DNA of 15,150 nt from Anaerolineae bacterium (lineage in GTDB: Bacteria > Chloroflexota > Anaerolineae > B4-G1 > DUEL01): the NCBI GenBank assembly GCA_029932895.1, contig JAOZPF010000016.1, positions 3,488-18,637 of the forward strand. The letters are read 5' to 3'. Under the pieces are notes generated by a model. The model searched no databases. It had not been told where the DNA came from and saw only the letters and a program-made list of their open reading frames with translations. Every line of letters starts with the position of its first letter. Within the stretch, counting starts at the first letter, position 1. A program made the position numbers and the translations under genes. Positions 1-7,010 of this stretch are shown in pieces.

Positions 1-49
1 TATGTAGGATTGCGCTCTGTCCTTGATTTGTATGATCCTTGCAACAGAT

Positions 50-78
50 ATTATACCCTGTTTTCGGCGAATTGCCAT
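50..78 (-). promoter_or_regulatory. Candidate divergent sigma70-type promoter
   Basis: Read on the minus strand, a perfect -10 box TATAAT lies at 50-55 and ATGGCA at 73-78, separated by 17 nt. The -35 matches the consensus TTGACA at 4 of 6 positions and resembles the TTGGCA box seen at 8492-8497. It would drive a gene beyond the left edge. No minus-strand coding sequence is visible here to confirm it, so the call rests on the hexamers, their spacing and the absence of a gene in 1-194. Confidence 0.45.
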
Positions 79-134
79 GTAAGGCTAAAGGGCACAGCAG
101 GTCGGTGGGGATTGAGCTATAGCGTCTAGCTTGT

Positions 135-163
135 TTGCCTCCAGGTTTCCCGTCGGTTATAAT
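135..163 (+). promoter_or_regulatory. Probable sigma70-type promoter of the glycosyltransferase operon
   Basis: A TTGCCT -35 box (135-140) and a perfect TATAAT -10 box (158-163) are separated by 17 nt. Transcription would start near 170, giving a leader of about 25 nt. A strong ribosome binding site GGGAGGAG (186-192 region) precedes the ATG at 195. It is the only well-placed promoter before the three overlapping glycosyltransferase genes and probably drives all of them. Confidence 0.7.
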
Positions 164-194
164 GGTCCCGTCGCGCTAGCGCCTGGGAGGAGAT

Positions 195-956
195 ATGAAG
201 CTTTCGGTGATCATGCCGGTCTACAACGAGGTCGCCACCGTGGAGGAGATCATCCGCCGGGTGCGGGCGGTCCACCTGGTGGTTCCGGTGGGATATGGCG
301 AAGAGGACGCCCGCCGGATCGAGCTGGAGCGCGAGATCGTCGTGGTGGACGACGGCTCCACCGATGGGACGCGGGATTTGCTCCGCGCTTATGATGGAGA
401 GCCGGACATTGTCGTCATCTACCACGAGCGGAACCAGGGCAAGGGTGGGGCGGTCCGCACTGGGTTGCAGCACGCCAGCGGGGAAATCCTCGTCGTCCAG
501 GATGCCGACCTGGAATATGACCCCCGCGACTATATCGCTATGCTGCAGCCGATCCTGGAGGGCCGCGCTCAGGCGGTGTATGGCTCGCGCTTCCGGGGCG
601 GCCCCACTCGGGCGATGTTCTTCTGGCATATGCTAGGGAACCGGATGCTCACGTTCATCACCAATTTGCTCTATGACACTATCCTCACCGATATGGAGAC
701 GTGCTACAAGATGTTCACGCGGGAGGTGGCAAAGCAACTGCACCTCACCGAGCACGGCTGGGGGTTTGACCCAGAGATCACGGCCCAGATTTTGCGCCGG
801 GGCTATCGTATCTATGAGGTGCCAATCTCTTATGCTGGACGCGAGTTCGCCGAGGGGAAAAAGATCTCCTGGCGGGATGCCTTCACGGTGTTGAAGACGC
901 TCCTCCGCTGTCGGTTCCAGCGTCTGGAACCGCGAGACGCCAAGCGTGAACGGTGA
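195..956 (+). CDS. Family 2 glycosyltransferase, polyprenyl-phosphate sugar synthase type
   Basis: This 253-aa protein is a GT-A fold glycosyltransferase of the DPM1/ArnC/CsbB kind. Such enzymes move a sugar from a nucleotide donor to a polyprenyl phosphate on the cytoplasmic membrane face. Visible motifs are the nucleotide-binding start (SVIMPVYNE, residues 4-12), VVDDGSTDGT (50-59), GKGGAVRTG (82-90), the metal-binding DAD (103-105) and GWGFDPEIT (188-196). The C-terminal part, with the segment EVPISYAGR (208-216), is typical of DPM1-like enzymes. No membrane segments are predicted by eye, so it should be soluble or peripheral, unlike CsbB/GtrB enzymes, which carry two C-terminal helices. 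An insertion of about 20 residues (27-46) sits between the first strand and VVDDGS. The ATG follows GGGAGGAG. The end overlaps the next gene by 11 nt, which suggests translational coupling. The sugar cannot be read from sequence. Confidence 0.9.
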   Translation: MKLSVIMPVYNEVATVEEIIRRVRAVHLVVPVGYGEEDARRIELEREIVVVDDGSTDGTRDLLRAYDGEPDIVVIYHERNQGKGGAVRTGLQHASGEILVVQDADLEYDPRDYIAMLQPILEGRAQAVYGSRFRGGPTRAMFFWHMLGNRMLTFITNLLYDTILTDMETCYKMFTREVAKQLHLTEHGWGFDPEITAQILRRGYRIYEVPISYAGREFAEGKKISWRDAFTVLKTLLRCRFQRLEPRDAKRER

Positions 957-2457
957 AAAGGGCTGGAGATTTCTGACCTGGGGGCTGCTTCTCCTGGCCT
1001 GGGGGCTGCGGGTGGCGGTGGTGACGGTCCATCGCCTCCACCCGGACGAAGCGCTGTATGGCTACTGGGGGATGCTGGTCCTGAGCGGGCGCGACCCCTG
1101 GCTGGCAACCGTCCCGGCCTATAAACCCCCTCTTCTATCCACCTTGCTGGCGGGTAGCCTGGCCTTCCTGGGGCGGTCGGAGCTGGCGGTGCGCTGGCCT
1201 GGGCTGGTATCCGGCATGGTGGCGGTGGGGCTGAGCGGACGGTTGGCCCGGCAGTTGTATCGGGACAATCTCACGGCCCTAGTGGCGACGGCGGCGATGG
1301 CGCTTTCCCCATTTGCGCTGCTCTTTTCTGCCACGGGATTCACCGATGCACCGCTGGTCGCTCTGGGGTTGGCGGGATGTGTCGTGGCACTCGAGGGGCA
1401 CCCGGCGTGGGCCGGATTGCTGGCAGGGCTTGCAGTCGCTGCCAAGCAGACAGGCCTGGCGTGGTCACCGTTGGTGGGGTTGTTGGTGGTGGCGGCGGGG
1501 GCCAGAAAATCTGGCCCTCGCGGGGCGGCGGTTGGGTTAGCACGGGCTGCGGCGGGATTTCTGGCGGTGGCGGCGTTGATGCTGGCGTGGGATCGGATAC
1601 GAGTGGCGCAGGGGGCCGCTAGTTTTTGGCGCACCGGGGTGGCGGGGTACGGCGGCTTGCGCATGATCTGGCCCGCGGAGTGGTCGCCACGGCTCCGGGC
1701 CTGGTTGGGTTGGTCCCGCTATCTTCTGGGGTCGCTCCCTCTCGACCTGCTGTTGTTGGTCGGCGCGGCGGGGTTGGTGGCGCGAGGGGTGCGGCGGCGG
1801 GATTGGCCCGCTCTGTTCGACCTGACTCTGATCGGTTTCTCCCTGGTCTACCTCTTGATCCACTGGCTGTGGGCTTTTCCGGTATGGGACCGTTACCTGC
1901 TGCCATTGGTGGTGCCTGTGTCGCTGCTGCTGGGCCGCGTGGTGGCGCTGGCGGTGCGCAAGGTCGGCGCGCAGGCCCACCACTATGGTCGATGGGTGGC
2001 AGTGGGAATGGTGGTGCTCTTGCTGGCGGTGGGGGCGTTCTCTGCAGTGAGCGGGCGGGTGCCCGTGGGCGGTGGGCGCGACGACTATGACGGCATCGAC
2101 CAGGTCGTCGCCTTCCTCCGCCAGGCCCCGGAGGGGACGGTGCTCTACCATCACTGGCTGGGCTGGGAGTACGAGTTCTATCTGTTCGATGGCCCGCTCT
2201 ACCTGGCCTACTGGCCCACGCCGGCGTGGCTGGCGCGGGACGTGCAGGCCTTTGGCGCGAGGGGGACGAGGTATATCGTCTTCCCGGCCTGGGAATCCTC
2301 GGCGCGGGCGGAGGCGGCGCTGGCAGCGGTGGGGTACCGGTTGCGGCTGGTGATGGAGGCGAGAAACGGGACAGGGGAAGTGAGGTTCAGGTTGTTCCAG
2401 GTCCGTGCACAGGAGCGCGCGGAGGGCATGGCACAGTGGTCGGGGAGGGTGCTTTGA
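946..2457 (+). CDS. GT39/ArnT-like integral membrane glycosyltransferase
   Basis: This 503-aa protein resembles the GT-C enzymes of the PMT_2/ArnT family, which use a lipid-linked sugar to glycosylate a target on the outer face of the cytoplasmic membrane. After a first membrane helix (about 9-28) comes the family's first-loop acidic motif HPDEALYGY (32-40). D50 and YKPP (59-62) follow, in an ArnT-like arrangement. The middle holds many hydrophobic helices, roughly ten by eye. The last 125 residues form a soluble tail beginning near DDYDGIDQV and ending in a beta-rich stretch. The GTG start at 946 lies inside the preceding gene; no closer in-frame start is seen and its ribosome binding site is weak, so expression probably depends on coupling. 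The stop overlaps the next gene's TTG as TTGA. The target (lipid, protein or glycan) is unknown. Confidence 0.82.
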   Translation: MNGEKGWRFLTWGLLLLAWGLRVAVVTVHRLHPDEALYGYWGMLVLSGRDPWLATVPAYKPPLLSTLLAGSLAFLGRSELAVRWPGLVSGMVAVGLSGRLARQLYRDNLTALVATAAMALSPFALLFSATGFTDAPLVALGLAGCVVALEGHPAWAGLLAGLAVAAKQTGLAWSPLVGLLVVAAGARKSGPRGAAVGLARAAAGFLAVAALMLAWDRIRVAQGAASFWRTGVAGYGGLRMIWPAEWSPRLRAWLGWSRYLLGSLPLDLLLLVGAAGLVARGVRRRDWPALFDLTLIGFSLVYLLIHWLWAFPVWDRYLLPLVVPVSLLLGRVVALAVRKVGAQAHHYGRWVAVGMVVLLLAVGAFSAVSGRVPVGGGRDDYDGIDQVVAFLRQAPEGTVLYHHWLGWEYEFYLFDGPLYLAYWPTPAWLARDVQAFGARGTRYIVFPAWESSARAEAALAAVGYRLRLVMEARNGTGEVRFRLFQVRAQERAEGMAQWSGRVL

Positions 2458-5270
2458 AGTTGCGGACGGTCAGGCGCTGGCTGCCGGAACTGCTTCCTGT
2501 TGTAGGGCTGTGGGGGGTGGTGCTGTTCTCCTTCTGGCTCATCGGCCCAGCGGCTCGAGTGCTGGCGGGGGGGGACCTCTTTACCTACTTTTACCCCTAC
2601 TGGGCCGAGGCGACGCGGGCGCTGCGGGCAGGGCGACTGCCGCTGTGGGACCCGTATCTCTTTATGGGGGTGCCGTTTCTCGCCAACAGCCAGGCTGGAG
2701 TGCTCTATCCCCTCAACTGGCCCCTGTGGTGGTTCCTCTCGCCCCATCGCGCGCTGCACTGGAGCATCATCATCCACCTCTGGCTGGTGGCGACGGGGGC
2801 TTATGTTTATGGACGCACTTCCCTCCGTCTGGGACGGTTGGGGGCGTGGACGGCGGGGGCGGCGCTGTCGTTGGGAGGCTACCTGGGGGCGCAGGTGGAG
2901 CACATCAACCAGTTGCAGGCGCTGGCGTGGTTCCCCTGGCTCTTGTTTCTCTACGATCGGGCCTTGGCGCGCCGGCTATGGCGGGCCGGCCTACCCCTGG
3001 TCGGGCTGGCGGCGGTGGTGGGGATGGTCCTGCTGGCGGGGCACACGCAGGCCGCATTTATCTCCCTGCTGGGATTGGTGGGCTATGCGCTGTTGAGGCT
3101 GAGGGACGGCGGGGGAGCCAGACGCCGGCTGGGAGTGCTGGCACTGGCGGTAACTTTGGGCGGTCTGCTGGCTGCGGCGCAGTTGCTGCCGACGCTGGAG
3201 CTGGCTGGCCTCTCGGTGCGCGCCGGTGGACTCGCTCTGTCGGAGCGGCTTTCCGTCTCCCTCTCGCCGCTCTATCTGGCCCGCGCGTTGTTGCCGGGGT
3301 ACGTCAGGCCGGTGGAACCGGCCAGGATAGAGTACGCGGCGACGGTCGGTGTGACAGGATTGATCCTGCTGCCGGTGGCGGTGCGCTCATTGTGGAAGAG
3401 ACACGCCGGGCGCAGGGACCCCTTGATTCTGGCGGCGGTGGGGCTATTCCTGTCGTTGGGACGGTACAACCCGTTCTATTGGCCGCTGGCCCTGTTCGTG
3501 CCGGGGTTCGCCCATTTTCGTGTGCCAGCGCGGTGGCTTGCACTGTGGGCCTTTGGCGCAGCGATGCTGATTGGTGTGGGGGTCGAGCGGGTGGCCCGCG
3601 GCGAGGTGCGGTTGGGACGGCGGGAGTGGGGGGGCGGAGCGGCGCTGCTGGCGGTGCTGCTGGCCTGGGGGGGTGTGGGCGGGCAGGCCGACCCGGTGAC
3701 GGTGGTGGGCTGGTTGGCTGCGGCGGTGCTGGCGGCGGGGGCGGTGTGGCTGGCACAGCGCGGCAGGCGCGCGGGGCCGGTGCTGCTGGCGGCGCTGCTG
3801 GTGGCCGAGTTGGCCCTGGCCGCGCGAACGCTGCCCCGCGCTAGAGCGACGGCCCCACAGGCGTACATCTCCCTCCGCCCTGCGGCGGCTCACTTGGTGG
3901 CGGCGGCCGAGGGCAGAACGGTCCCGGACCGGTTCTTGAGCCTCTCGGCCCTGCTCTTTGATCCCGGCGACCTGGCGGATATGGAGACAATCTATAGCTC
4001 TCAGCTCTCGCCCGCGGCGCTCTATAGCTTTGTCGTCGCCGCCAAGCAGCGCGAGGTGCTTTCCCCCAACCTGCCTCTCGCCCTGGACGTCCCGGCGGTG
4101 GACGGGTATGACGGGGGAGTGCTGCCTCTGGCCCGCTACCTGGCTTTGCAACGAGCCTTCCTGCCCGAGGAGCAGGTCTCACTGGACGGTCGTCTGCGTG
4201 AGAACCTGACCCAGGTGCCGGATGGTCGCTGGCTGGACCTGCTCAACGTCCGCTATGTCATTACCGACAAGGTGTTCGATGCCTGGGTCGATGATGTCTT
4301 TTACGACCTGCAATTTGGGGCGCGGTTGGCAGCAGGGGAGGAGGCGGTGGTGGCTGACGTGCCTCCTCTTGAGGCGACGGCGCTGGGGCTGGTCAGCTAC
4401 TTGGATGGGGCGTCGTCGCTGGCGGATGGGACGGTGGTGGGGGAGGTGGTGGTCGGGTTCGCCGACGGCACGGTGCGGGTCTTTGCTCTGCGAGCTGGTG
4501 CGGAGACGGCGGAGGGGTTATATGGCCCGGCCGTGGCGCACGATCAGGCCACCGTGGGCGGGCACTATTGGCCCGATCGCCCGCAGGGAAACGACTATGT
4601 GACTCGGCTGCGGTGGGATGAGCCAGCCGTCCCCGTGTCGGTGATGGTGCGCGCCCTTCTGCCGGCGGGGGAACTGGTCGTGCGCGGCCTGACGCTGATG
4701 GACGAGCGGACGGATGCGTTCCAGCCATTGCTCCTCTCCGACCGGGGGCGCTTCCGGCTCGTTCACTCTGGTGATGTCAAAGTGTACGAGAATCTGGATG
4801 TGCTCCCGCGCGCCTTTGTGGTCCACCGGGCGCGGGTGGCGGCGGGGGAGAGAGAGGCCCAGGCGTGGCTGCGGGCGTCGGACATTGACCTGGCGGCCGA
4901 GGTGGTGTTGGAGGGGCAGGCCGTGGAGCTGGATGGGGACGCGGACGGACCGGGGGATGAGGTGCGTGTGACGGCCTATGCGCCGGAGCGGGTGGCCGTG
5001 GAAGTCGACCTGGCGGCCCCCGGCTATCTGGTGTTGACGGACGCCAACTATCCCGGCTGGCGGGCCTGGGTTGATGGCGACGAGGTCGAGATCCTGACCG
5101 CCGATCTCCTCTTCCGCGCCGTTCCGGTGGGGGCGGGGCGTCACCGGGTGTTATTTTCCTTCGCCCCGCGCGCGGTGAGGGTGGGGGCTTGGCTGAGCCT
5201 GGCGGGGTTGGTTGCTCTGCTGGCGCTTCTAGTCGTTGCCAGAGTTGACAATTGGACCGCCCCGCGCTAA
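2454..5270 (+). CDS. YfhO-like GT-C membrane protein
   Basis: This 938-aa multi-pass protein resembles the YfhO family. In Bacillus, YfhO works with the GT2 enzyme CsbB to place sugars on lipoteichoic acid outside the membrane. The N-terminus has a membrane helix (about 12-30) and then the acidic loop GGDLFTYFYPYW (39-50) and LPLWDPYLFMG (62-72), which is the characteristic YfhO pattern. About a dozen hydrophobic segments follow, then a long extracytoplasmic domain of roughly 400 residues with the YPGWRAWVDG motif (866-875), and a last helix near 909-930. The frame is open upstream to 2226, but GGGGAGGG at 2441-2449 fits the TTG at 2454, giving a 4-nt TTGA overlap with the previous gene; GTG at 2436 is an alternative. 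A run of eight G at 2567-2574 lies within codons 38-41. The stop codon forms part of the next promoter's -10 box. Confidence 0.85.
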   Translation: MKLRTVRRWLPELLPVVGLWGVVLFSFWLIGPAARVLAGGDLFTYFYPYWAEATRALRAGRLPLWDPYLFMGVPFLANSQAGVLYPLNWPLWWFLSPHRALHWSIIIHLWLVATGAYVYGRTSLRLGRLGAWTAGAALSLGGYLGAQVEHINQLQALAWFPWLLFLYDRALARRLWRAGLPLVGLAAVVGMVLLAGHTQAAFISLLGLVGYALLRLRDGGGARRRLGVLALAVTLGGLLAAAQLLPTLELAGLSVRAGGLALSERLSVSLSPLYLARALLPGYVRPVEPARIEYAATVGVTGLILLPVAVRSLWKRHAGRRDPLILAAVGLFLSLGRYNPFYWPLALFVPGFAHFRVPARWLALWAFGAAMLIGVGVERVARGEVRLGRREWGGGAALLAVLLAWGGVGGQADPVTVVGWLAAAVLAAGAVWLAQRGRRAGPVLLAALLVAELALAARTLPRARATAPQAYISLRPAAAHLVAAAEGRTVPDRFLSLSALLFDPGDLADMETIYSSQLSPAALYSFVVAAKQREVLSPNLPLALDVPAVDGYDGGVLPLARYLALQRAFLPEEQVSLDGRLRENLTQVPDGRWLDLLNVRYVITDKVFDAWVDDVFYDLQFGARLAAGEEAVVADVPPLEATALGLVSYLDGASSLADGTVVGEVVVGFADGTVRVFALRAGAETAEGLYGPAVAHDQATVGGHYWPDRPQGNDYVTRLRWDEPAVPVSVMVRALLPAGELVVRGLTLMDERTDAFQPLLLSDRGRFRLVHSGDVKVYENLDVLPRAFVVHRARVAAGEREAQAWLRASDIDLAAEVVLEGQAVELDGDADGPGDEVRVTAYAPERVAVEVDLAAPGYLVLTDANYPGWRAWVDGDEVEILTADLLFRAVPVGAGRHRVLFSFAPRAVRVGAWLSLAGLVALLALLVVARVDNWTAPR

Positions 5271-5273
5271 GAT
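5245..5273 (+). promoter_or_regulatory. Strong sigma70-type promoter of the amaP-like/scpB operon
   Basis: A perfect TTGACA (5245-5250) and TAAGAT (5268-5273) are separated by 17 nt. The TAA stop codon of the YfhO-like gene is the first half of the -10 box, so the promoter lies almost wholly inside the upstream coding sequence. Transcription would start near 5280, with a leader of about 40 nt. This excludes the in-frame ATG at 5236 as the start of the next gene. Confidence 0.8.
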
Positions 5274-5319
5274 ACGTCAGAAGCGAGTCCGGCAAAATAT
5301 GCAGCGTCAGGAGGGAGAT

Positions 5320-5889
5320 ATGAACGTGCTCAATCGTGTCCTGGTCGTGTTGGCCGTTCTGGCGGCGATGGTCGTGTGCGTGGCTGTCTTTGTGGTGCCG
5401 ATTCCAATTTTGCAGGCTGTAGGGGCTTGGCTGCAGGACCTGACCGTCTTTCTCGAGGGGGTGAGCTTGCCGCTGCGGCTGCTTGCTGGCGTCCTCTTTG
5501 CCGTGGCGTGGGTGGTGGTGTGCGTGCTCTTTCTCGCGCTGGAGCTCATCCCCCGCCGCCGCAAGACGGCGCGCCTGCAAAAGATCGACGGCGGTGAGGT
5601 GGAGGTTGATCTCAGGAGTGTGGAGGAGCATGTCGCCTACGCCGTGGACCAGCTGCCTGGCGTTTTGCGGACCCGCTCCAGGGTTTCGGGCCGCAAGGGC
5701 GGGGTGGTGGTCGAGGTAGATGTGGACACGGCGGGCGACGTGGAGGTTCCGGCACGGGCCAACCGCGTGCTGGAACTGGTGCGCCAGGTGGTGGAGGAAC
5801 GAGTGGGAGTGCGTTTGGCTCAGCCGCCCAAAGTGCACCTGCGCGCTCAGCCTGCCCCGGCCGCTGTGGAGAGGCGGGAGAGCAAGTAG
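5320..5889 (+). CDS. AmaP-like (Asp23 membrane anchor) two-helix membrane protein
   Basis: This 189-aa protein has the layout of AmaP, which anchors the alkaline shock protein Asp23 to the membrane in Firmicutes. There are two membrane helices (about 7-28 and 52-75), a basic stretch RRRKTARL (79-86), and then an Asp23/DUF322-like alpha/beta domain (about 92-175) with the alternating strand VVVEVDVDT (129-137) and a helix NRVLELVRQVVEERVGV (148-164). The ATG at 5320 follows GGAGGGAG (5310-5317). An in-frame ATG at 5299 would add seven residues but has no good ribosome site, and the one at 5236 lies upstream of the promoter. No separate Asp23 gene is visible in the window, so its partner would be elsewhere or the protein acts alone. 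An 18-nt gap leads to scpB. The family call rests on topology and domain pattern; the sequence match is weaker than the architecture. Confidence 0.68.
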   Translation: MNVLNRVLVVLAVLAAMVVCVAVFVVPIPILQAVGAWLQDLTVFLEGVSLPLRLLAGVLFAVAWVVVCVLFLALELIPRRRKTARLQKIDGGEVEVDLRSVEEHVAYAVDQLPGVLRTRSRVSGRKGGVVVEVDVDTAGDVEVPARANRVLELVRQVVEERVGVRLAQPPKVHLRAQPAPAAVERRESK

Positions 5890-5907
5890 GACGGGGAGGT
5901 CTGGGGG

Positions 5908-6462
5908 TTGGCAGAGACGAACCTAGCAGCGCTTGTGGAGAGCCTGTTGTTCGTGGCGGACGAGCCGGTGTCGGTAGGTCGGTTGGCCGAGGCGCTGGAG
6001 AGGACACCGGGCGAGGTCGAACGGGCGCTACGGGAACTGGAGGAGAGCCTGCTCGGTCACGGGCTGGAGCTAGAGCGGATGGGGAGCCGGGTGCAGATGG
6101 TGACCCGCCCGGAGGCGGCCGCTGCTGTCGAGCGGTTCCTGGGTCTGGGAGGACGGCGGCGTCTCTCTCCCGCGGCTCTGGAGACGCTGGCGGTGATTGC
6201 CTACCGGCAGCCGGTCTCACGCCCCGAGATCGAGGTGGTGCGGGGCGTCAACTGTGATTCGGTGCTGCGCACGCTCCTCTCGGCCGGCCTGATCGAGGAG
6301 GTGGGAAGGGGAGCGACTGTGGGCCGCCCTATCCTGTATGGGGTCACCTTTGCTTTCTTGCAGCATTTTGGACTGGGTAGGTTGGAGGAACTGCCGCCGT
6401 TGGAGGCGGTGGGCGCGGATGCGGAGGAGCAGGCCGGTGTGGCGGAGTCGCCGCCGGCGTGA
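5908..6462 (+). CDS. scpB: Segregation and condensation protein B
   Basis: ScpB is the winged-helix kleisin partner that, with ScpA and SMC, forms the bacterial condensin for chromosome compaction and segregation. The 184-aa product has two winged-helix domains. The first starts at LAALVESLLFVADEPVS (7-22). The second carries the family signature around residues 86-128: LSPAALETLAVIAYRQPVSR (86-105), PEIEVVRGVN and SVLRTLLSAGLIEE. It is followed by GRPILYGVTFAFLQHFGL (139-156). The length is normal for the family; the last 25 residues are an acidic, Pro/Ala-rich tail. The start is TTG at 5908, preceded by GGGGAGGT at 5893-5900 with about 7 nt of spacing. scpA is usually adjacent to scpB but is absent here; its neighbours are an AmaP-like gene and a DUF4332 gene, 25 nt downstream. 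Confidence 0.93.
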   Translation: MAETNLAALVESLLFVADEPVSVGRLAEALERTPGEVERALRELEESLLGHGLELERMGSRVQMVTRPEAAAAVERFLGLGGRRRLSPAALETLAVIAYRQPVSRPEIEVVRGVNCDSVLRTLLSAGLIEEVGRGATVGRPILYGVTFAFLQHFGLGRLEELPPLEAVGADAEEQAGVAESPPA

Positions 6463-6487
6463 GAAAATTCAATCAGGGGGAGACGGA

Positions 6488-6892
6488 ATGGCAAAGCTAG
6501 AGGCAATCGAGGGGATTGGTCCGGTGTATGCGGAGAAATTGCGCGCCGTGGGTGTGCGCAGTGTGGAGGGGCTGCTCCGCGCCGGAGCGACGAGCCAGGG
6601 GCGGCAGGAGTTGGAGGAAAAGACGGGCATCGGCCACGAGTACATTCTGGATTGGGTGAACCGGGCTGACCTGATGCGGGTTCGCGGTATCGGCGAAGAG
6701 TTCGGCGACCTGCTGGAAAAGGCCGGGGTGGACACCGTGGTCGAGCTGTCTGGACGCAACCCGGACAATCTCTACGAGAAGATGCTCGCGGTCAACGAGG
6801 AGAAGGGCCTGGTCCGCCGGACACCGTCTCGCTCTATGGTTGCCCGCTGGATTGCGGAGGCCAAGACGTTACCGCGGGTCGTCTCCTACTAA
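6488..6892 (+). CDS. DUF4332 helix-hairpin-helix protein
   Basis: This 134-aa protein matches the DUF4332 pattern of tandem helix-hairpin-helix units. The first is LEAIEGIGPVYAEKLRAVGV (4-23) and the second is MRVRGIGEEFGDLLEKAGVD (63-82); the GIG turns normally contact DNA backbone phosphates. A final Arg-rich segment VRRTPSRSMVARWIAEA (109-125) completes the domain. Its function is not established; nucleic-acid binding is an inference from the motif. The ATG at 6488 follows GGGGGAG (6476-6482); the frame is open upstream through the end of scpB, but that extension is an out-of-frame shadow of scpB. It ends in tandem stops (TAA TAG). Its position after scpB fits a role linked to DNA maintenance, though this is context only. 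Confidence 0.85.
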   Translation: MAKLEAIEGIGPVYAEKLRAVGVRSVEGLLRAGATSQGRQELEEKTGIGHEYILDWVNRADLMRVRGIGEEFGDLLEKAGVDTVVELSGRNPDNLYEKMLAVNEEKGLVRRTPSRSMVARWIAEAKTLPRVVSY

Positions 6893-6975
6893 TAGGCGGG
6901 CCTGCCAGTAGAGTCGTTACATCGGTCTCCGGTGATGTGGGACAAGCCACCGGGCCTGTCTCGCGCCTCGAGTCT

Positions 6976-6999
6976 GGCGACTTGCCACGGCAAGCCGCC
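6976..6999. terminator. Hairpin between convergent genes, possible bidirectional terminator
   Basis: An inverted repeat can form GGCG-A-CTTGC / CACG loop / GCAAG-C-CGCC: nine base pairs with one A/C mismatch. It sits in the 118-nt gap between the DUF4332 gene (+) and the serine hydrolase gene (-), the expected place for a terminator shared by both directions. Neither side has a clear T-tract, so classical intrinsic termination is uncertain. Confidence 0.4.
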
Positions 7000-7010
7000 T
7001 GCTCGTTCTG

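Noticed and set aside
2226..2453. Upstream extension of the YfhO-like reading frame
   Set aside because: It overlaps the end of the GT39-like gene in another frame, is Gly-rich and featureless, and a good ribosome site points to the TTG at 2454.
4777..5838. 353-aa minus-strand frame opposite the YfhO-like and AmaP-like genes
   Set aside because: It is His/Pro/Arg-rich antisense shadow that spans two real plus-strand genes and a promoter.
6917..6950. Second possible stem (ACATC...GATGT) in the convergent gap
   Set aside because: Only five pairs close a long poorly paired loop; the hairpin at 6976-6999 is better.
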